From positions 1-6,297 of the forward strand of contig CALGOE010000140.1 of the NCBI GenBank assembly GCA_937958145.1: a DNA stretch of 6,297 nt, read 5' to 3'. A program made the position numbers and the translations under genes. Under the pieces are notes generated by a model. The model was not told the DNA's origin and did no database searches. It saw nothing but the letters and a program-made list of their open reading frames with translations. This document shows positions 5,696-6,297 of this stretch, piece after piece. Within the stretch, counting starts at the first letter, position 1; each line of letters opens with the position of its first letter. This DNA comes from an uncultured Desulfobacca sp. (GTDB lineage Bacteria > Desulfobacterota > Desulfobaccia > Desulfobaccales > Desulfobaccaceae).

Positions 5696-6150
5696 CACGG
5701 CAGCTTGGAAGTGTAAGTCCTCTCTCCAACCTGATGGAGTCGAAGGGTGAACAATACGCCAAGGCGTCATCGTGAGATGAGCTCTGAAGCAAGCGTGGCG
5801 CAAAGCTATGACCTGACAAACAGCAACCGGCCTAAAGGCGGTTCTGGTCGGGCGAGCGGGCGAAAACACGAGAAGTCCATATCCATCTAAAAGGGCGACA
5901 GCTGGAAGGGCCGAACGGTATGAAATGGTAAGTAGGACAGGTCTTTCATGACGGTCAAGCAGCAGAAAAAAGCAGATGTGTCTGGAATTTCCAGCAGAGG
6001 GTAGGGGTGAAGCCCCTAGTGCTGGTGGTAAAGGGACTGAAGCCGTCAGGGCGAGATGTTCATAGCTTAGTCATCCGGAACCGTCGGGTACGAACCCAAC
6101 CGGCCAGTGGTGCGTCAGGGAAAGCCTGTGAGGGCCTACCCCCATCGATA
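5696..6150 (+). mobile_element. 5' fragment of a group II intron (domain I and following), truncated
   Basis: About 450 bases of non-coding, hairpin-rich plus-strand sequence resemble the 5' ribozyme half of bacterial group II introns. Blocks I recognise as typical include CTTGGAAGTGTAAGTCC near the start, GAAGGGTGAAC (5742-5752), GGGCGAGCGGGCGAAAAC (5850-5867) and AAAGGGACTGAAGCC (6030-6044). Local stems support an RNA. TCATC-GTGA-GATGA (5767-5780) has a GNRA loop, TAGGGG/CCCCTA (6002-6018) has a 5-nt loop, and CTGGA/TCCAG (5982-5994) a 3-nt loop. The expected GTGYG intron start is not intact; the nearest text is CACGGCAG at 5696-5703. No reverse transcriptase gene, domain V or domain VI follows: at 6161 an unrelated leftward gene ends. 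It is therefore probably a dead 5' fragment. Edges are approximate. Another structured RNA is possible but less likely. Confidence 0.6.
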
Positions 6151-6160
6151 TCAGCCGTGC

Positions 6161-6297
6161 TTACGGCGACGTCTTTTTCCGCCCCGTCCACAGCGGCACC
6201 CCCTGATCATCCCGGAGCTGCCAGGTCTGGTCGCCTTTCTTGACCCGGGCGGCGAAGATGACCACCCGCCCCTGATCCATAATCTTGGCGCCGGTCA
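6161..6297 (-). CDS. C-terminal end of an unrecognised protein, cut by window edge
   Basis: The minus strand is open from the window edge to a TAA at 6161-6163, giving the last 44 residues of a gene whose start lies outside. The visible part reads like a compact beta-rich tail: KIMDQGRVVIFAARVKKGDQ, then TWQLRDDQGVPLWTGRKK. It has alternating hydrophobic strands, a Gly-Val-Pro-Leu-Trp turn and a basic end. High GC and ordinary residue use match the left-hand genes rather than the remnant island. I do not recognise the family and assign no function. A GCCGT/ACGGC hairpin (6154-6167) overlaps the stop codon, without a T-run. The intron-like fragment ends only about a dozen bases after the stop, so the gene's own terminator may have been displaced. 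Confidence 0.55.
   Translation of the reverse strand, partial: TGAKIMDQGRVVIFAARVKKGDQTWQLRDDQGVPLWTGRKKTSP

Noticed and set aside
5025..6160. CRISPR array, tRNA or rRNA in the gene-poor part
   Set aside because: No regularly spaced repeats, cloverleaf or rRNA-like conserved blocks were seen.
6007..6243. Rightward open frame of 78 codons
   Set aside because: It spans the intron-like RNA and the antisense of the right-hand gene, with no motif.

Overview
The window reads as a piece of chromosome from a GC-rich Gram-negative bacterium. LpxC commits the cell to lipid A synthesis, hence an outer membrane. An essentially perfect sigma-54 promoter together with YkgJ-type, MtaB, MnmA and PilZ genes would suit a member of the Desulfobacterota (old Deltaproteobacteria) or a relative. 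That placement is an inference from gene content, not a database match.

Left part (1-2015): a YkgJ-family cysteine-cluster protein gene runs leftward off the window edge and is divergent from lpxC. The roughly 320-base gap between them is dense in signals. On the plus strand it holds a strong orphan intrinsic terminator, a 13-nt direct repeat spaced 31 bp, a sigma-70-type promoter and, right in front of lpxC, a textbook -24/-12 promoter. A weaker leftward promoter serves the YkgJ gene.

Middle part (2016-5024): three leftward genes follow in the order PilZ-domain protein, mnmA, mtaB, convergent with lpxC. MnmA (2-thiolation of U34) and MtaB (2-methylthiolation of t6A37) both put sulfur into the tRNA anticodon loop, so the pair is functionally coherent. 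The PilZ protein is a probable c-di-GMP effector and may have its own transcript. A 16-nt perfect inverted repeat lies just upstream of mnmA.

Right part (5025-6160): about 1.1 kb with no convincing intact gene. It starts with an AT-rich stretch (about 43% GC by hand count). It then holds a short in-frame echo of the PilZ gene, a possible IS630-type transposase tail, and about 450 bases resembling the 5' ribozyme part (domain I and following) of a group II intron. No reverse transcriptase or domain V follows. I read this as a graveyard of mobile and duplicated DNA. The window ends in the 3' end of an unrecognised leftward gene whose stop codon lies about a dozen bases from the end of the intron-like sequence.

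No wholly new system is evident. The most interesting points are the sigma-54 control signal on lpxC, the orphan terminator (possible small RNA) beside it, and the remnant island on the right.
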